Assembly: GCA_003576905.1 (NCBI GenBank)
Contig: QEVG01000014.1
Span: 29,559 to 93,558 of the forward strand
Origin: Planctomycetota bacterium
GTDB lineage: Bacteria > Planctomycetota > Phycisphaerae > UBA1845 > UTPLA1
Direction: 5' to 3'
Length of the DNA: 64,000 nt
A program made the translations under genes and the position numbers. The notes beneath the pieces are model-generated. The model was not told the origin of the DNA. It ran no database searches and worked only from the letters and a program-made list of their open reading frames with translations. Below, piece by piece: positions 62,981-64,000 of this stretch. Numbering within the stretch: position 1 is the first letter of the stretch; every line of letters begins with the position of its first letter.

Positions 62981-63879
62981 ACCGCGCCCTGGTCGAAGAG
63001 GTCGGCGCCGCGCCCGAGAGCGTGCTCCGCTGCGGAAACACGAACTGTGCGGGCTGCGGCATGTCGCTCGGCCTTCAGTTCCTCAACCAGGCGCTCGGCC
63101 CGGAGCGGCCGATCTTCGCAATCCCCGCTTGCTGCGGCATCGTGACGGCGGGGGCCTTTCCGACCAGCGCCTACGGGGCCCCGGTAGCGGCGACGACCTT
63201 CGCGAGCAGCCCGGCCGTGGCCACCGGCATCAGCACGATACTCCGACTCAACGGGGACGCTGGTCCGGTCATCTGCTGGGCGGGCGACGGCGGCACCTAC
63301 GATATCGGGATCGCCACGCTCTCGGCGGCGGCCGAGCGGAACGAGGACATCATCTACTTCTGCTACGACAACGAGATTTACGGCAACACCGGGGGCCAGC
63401 GGAGCAGCGCCACGCCGGAAGACATCGCCACGACGACCTCGCCCAGCGGGAAGGGCGAGCTCAAGAAGGACATCATGGCCATCATGGCGGGTCATCGCAT
63501 TCCCTACGCCGCGACGCTGTCGATCGCCCACCGCGAGGACTTCCTCGCGAAGGTCCGCACGGCCCTTGCGACGAGGGGTTTCCGATTCCTGGTCATGCTT
63601 TCGCCCTGCCCGACCGGGTGGAAGTCGGAGGCAGAGGACAGCGTCGACCTCGTGCGGTACGCCGTGGGCTGCGGGCTGTTTCCGCTGTACGAGATCTTCG
63701 GCGGGGTGCGGTATCGCATCAGCCTCCGCCCGGACGGAACGCCGCTGGAGATGTACGCCGAACGACAGAAGCGTTATCGCGGCCGTCAGGTGGACCTTGA
63801 CAAGGTGCGGGGTCGGATCGCCGAGCAGTGGCGGTATCTGGATGCCATGTCGCGCGCGTTTCCGGCGGAGCCGGCGTGA
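62977..63879 (+). CDS. porB: Pyruvate:ferredoxin oxidoreductase beta subunit (TPP-binding)
   Basis: A 300-residue beta subunit. It has the proximal cluster Cys residues CGNTNCAGCG near the N-terminus, the thiamine-diphosphate motif GDGGTYDIGIATLSAAAERN with YDNEIYGNTGGQRSS, a further cluster Cys, and SPCPTGW, the element characteristic of pyruvate-type beta subunits rather than 2-oxoglutarate types. GTG at 62977 overlaps the porA stop (GTGA). Together with porA and the fusion it forms a complete pyruvate oxidoreductase operon of three genes instead of four. Confidence 0.93.
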   Translation: MNRALVEEVGAAPESVLRCGNTNCAGCGMSLGLQFLNQALGPERPIFAIPACCGIVTAGAFPTSAYGAPVAATTFASSPAVATGISTILRLNGDAGPVICWAGDGGTYDIGIATLSAAAERNEDIIYFCYDNEIYGNTGGQRSSATPEDIATTTSPSGKGELKKDIMAIMAGHRIPYAATLSIAHREDFLAKVRTALATRGFRFLVMLSPCPTGWKSEAEDSVDLVRYAVGCGLFPLYEIFGGVRYRISLRPDGTPLEMYAERQKRYRGRQVDLDKVRGRIAEQWRYLDAMSRAFPAEPA

Positions 63880-63914
63880 CCGGTGATGCGGGCTTGGGGA
63901 AGGCGCGGGCGGGG

Positions 63915-63978
63915 GGAACGTCGAAACGTAGAAACGTCAGAACGGCTAAACGGCAAGGCGTCAATACGGCAAAACGGC
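63915..63978. repeat. Degenerate octamer tandem repeat, eight units
   Basis: Eight consecutive 8-base units in perfect phase (GGAACGTC, GAAACGTA, GAAACGTC, AGAACGGC, TAAACGGC, AAGGCGTC, AATACGGC, AAAACGGC), consensus nAAACGKC. It starts 36 bases after porB and may continue beyond the window. No coding potential is evident. Confidence 0.8.
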
Positions 63979-64000
63979 GCGGGGCGGGCCGTGGGGACGC

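Overview
The window is a GC-rich bacterial chromosome segment, most likely from a member of the Planctomycetota (Phycisphaerae-like). That assignment is inference from gene content: a membrane protein with the CPRCDYNLRGL...RCPECG zinc-ribbon head typical of that phylum, secreted peptidases ending in dockerin-like EF-hand pairs, a PEP-CTERM protein, many lipoproteins, and a high density of small operons on both strands. I see no phage genes, insertion sequences, CRISPR array or rRNA; the segment looks like resident chromosome.

Layout. 1-2180: a partial Maf pyrophosphatase and a GT39-like membrane glycosyltransferase. 2333-6423: a translation/secretion cluster running promoter, tRNA-Thr, tuf, rpmG, tRNA-Trp, secE, nusG, rplK, terminator. 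It stops at rplK without rplA-rplJ-rplL-rpoBC. 6422-12025: MOSC protein, secreted M3 oligopeptidase, and sdhA-sdhC without sdhB. 12038-20049: M14 carboxypeptidase with EF-hands, zinc-ribbon membrane protein, MarR/SnoaL pair with a near-consensus promoter, PAP2 lipoprotein, PQQ-propeller protein and two unlisted-size microproteins (22 and 48 codons). 20100-25770: a MacAB-like export operon (YIP1 protein, adaptor, ATPase, two paralogous permeases). 25912-29816: trehalose operon, otsA followed by a fused trehalose-phosphatase/GH15 enzyme. 30042-37363: YkgJ cysteine-cluster protein, Mn/Fe superoxide dismutase, S1/P1-like nuclease, two small lipoproteins, riboflavin synthase and pdxA.

37374-49637: a metzincin protease with dockerin-like end, inositol-phosphatase family enzyme, HAMP-GGDEF diguanylate cyclase, tRNA-His, pyrR-pyrB, an adaptor/ATPase pair without permease, glyA, a lipoprotein and an AMMECR1 protein. 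49771-55780: TPR lipoprotein, stand-alone LigD-type phosphoesterase domain, membrane protein, and a three-gene ABC exporter operon. 55832-63879: PEP-CTERM protein with a heme-binding motif, a YdeP/FdhF-like molybdopterin oxidoreductase, and divergently a three-gene pyruvate:ferredoxin oxidoreductase operon whose first gene fuses the gamma subunit, a GltD-like flavoprotein and a two-cluster ferredoxin. The window ends in an octamer tandem repeat.

The most unusual items are the PorG-GltD-ferredoxin fusion, which would couple pyruvate oxidation directly to NAD(P)H, the OtsB-GH15 fusion beside otsA, the rplK-terminated ribosomal cluster, the sdhCA pair lacking sdhB, and the two SD-preceded hydrophobic microproteins. 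Function calls rest on motifs and family resemblance read by eye; no database search was run.
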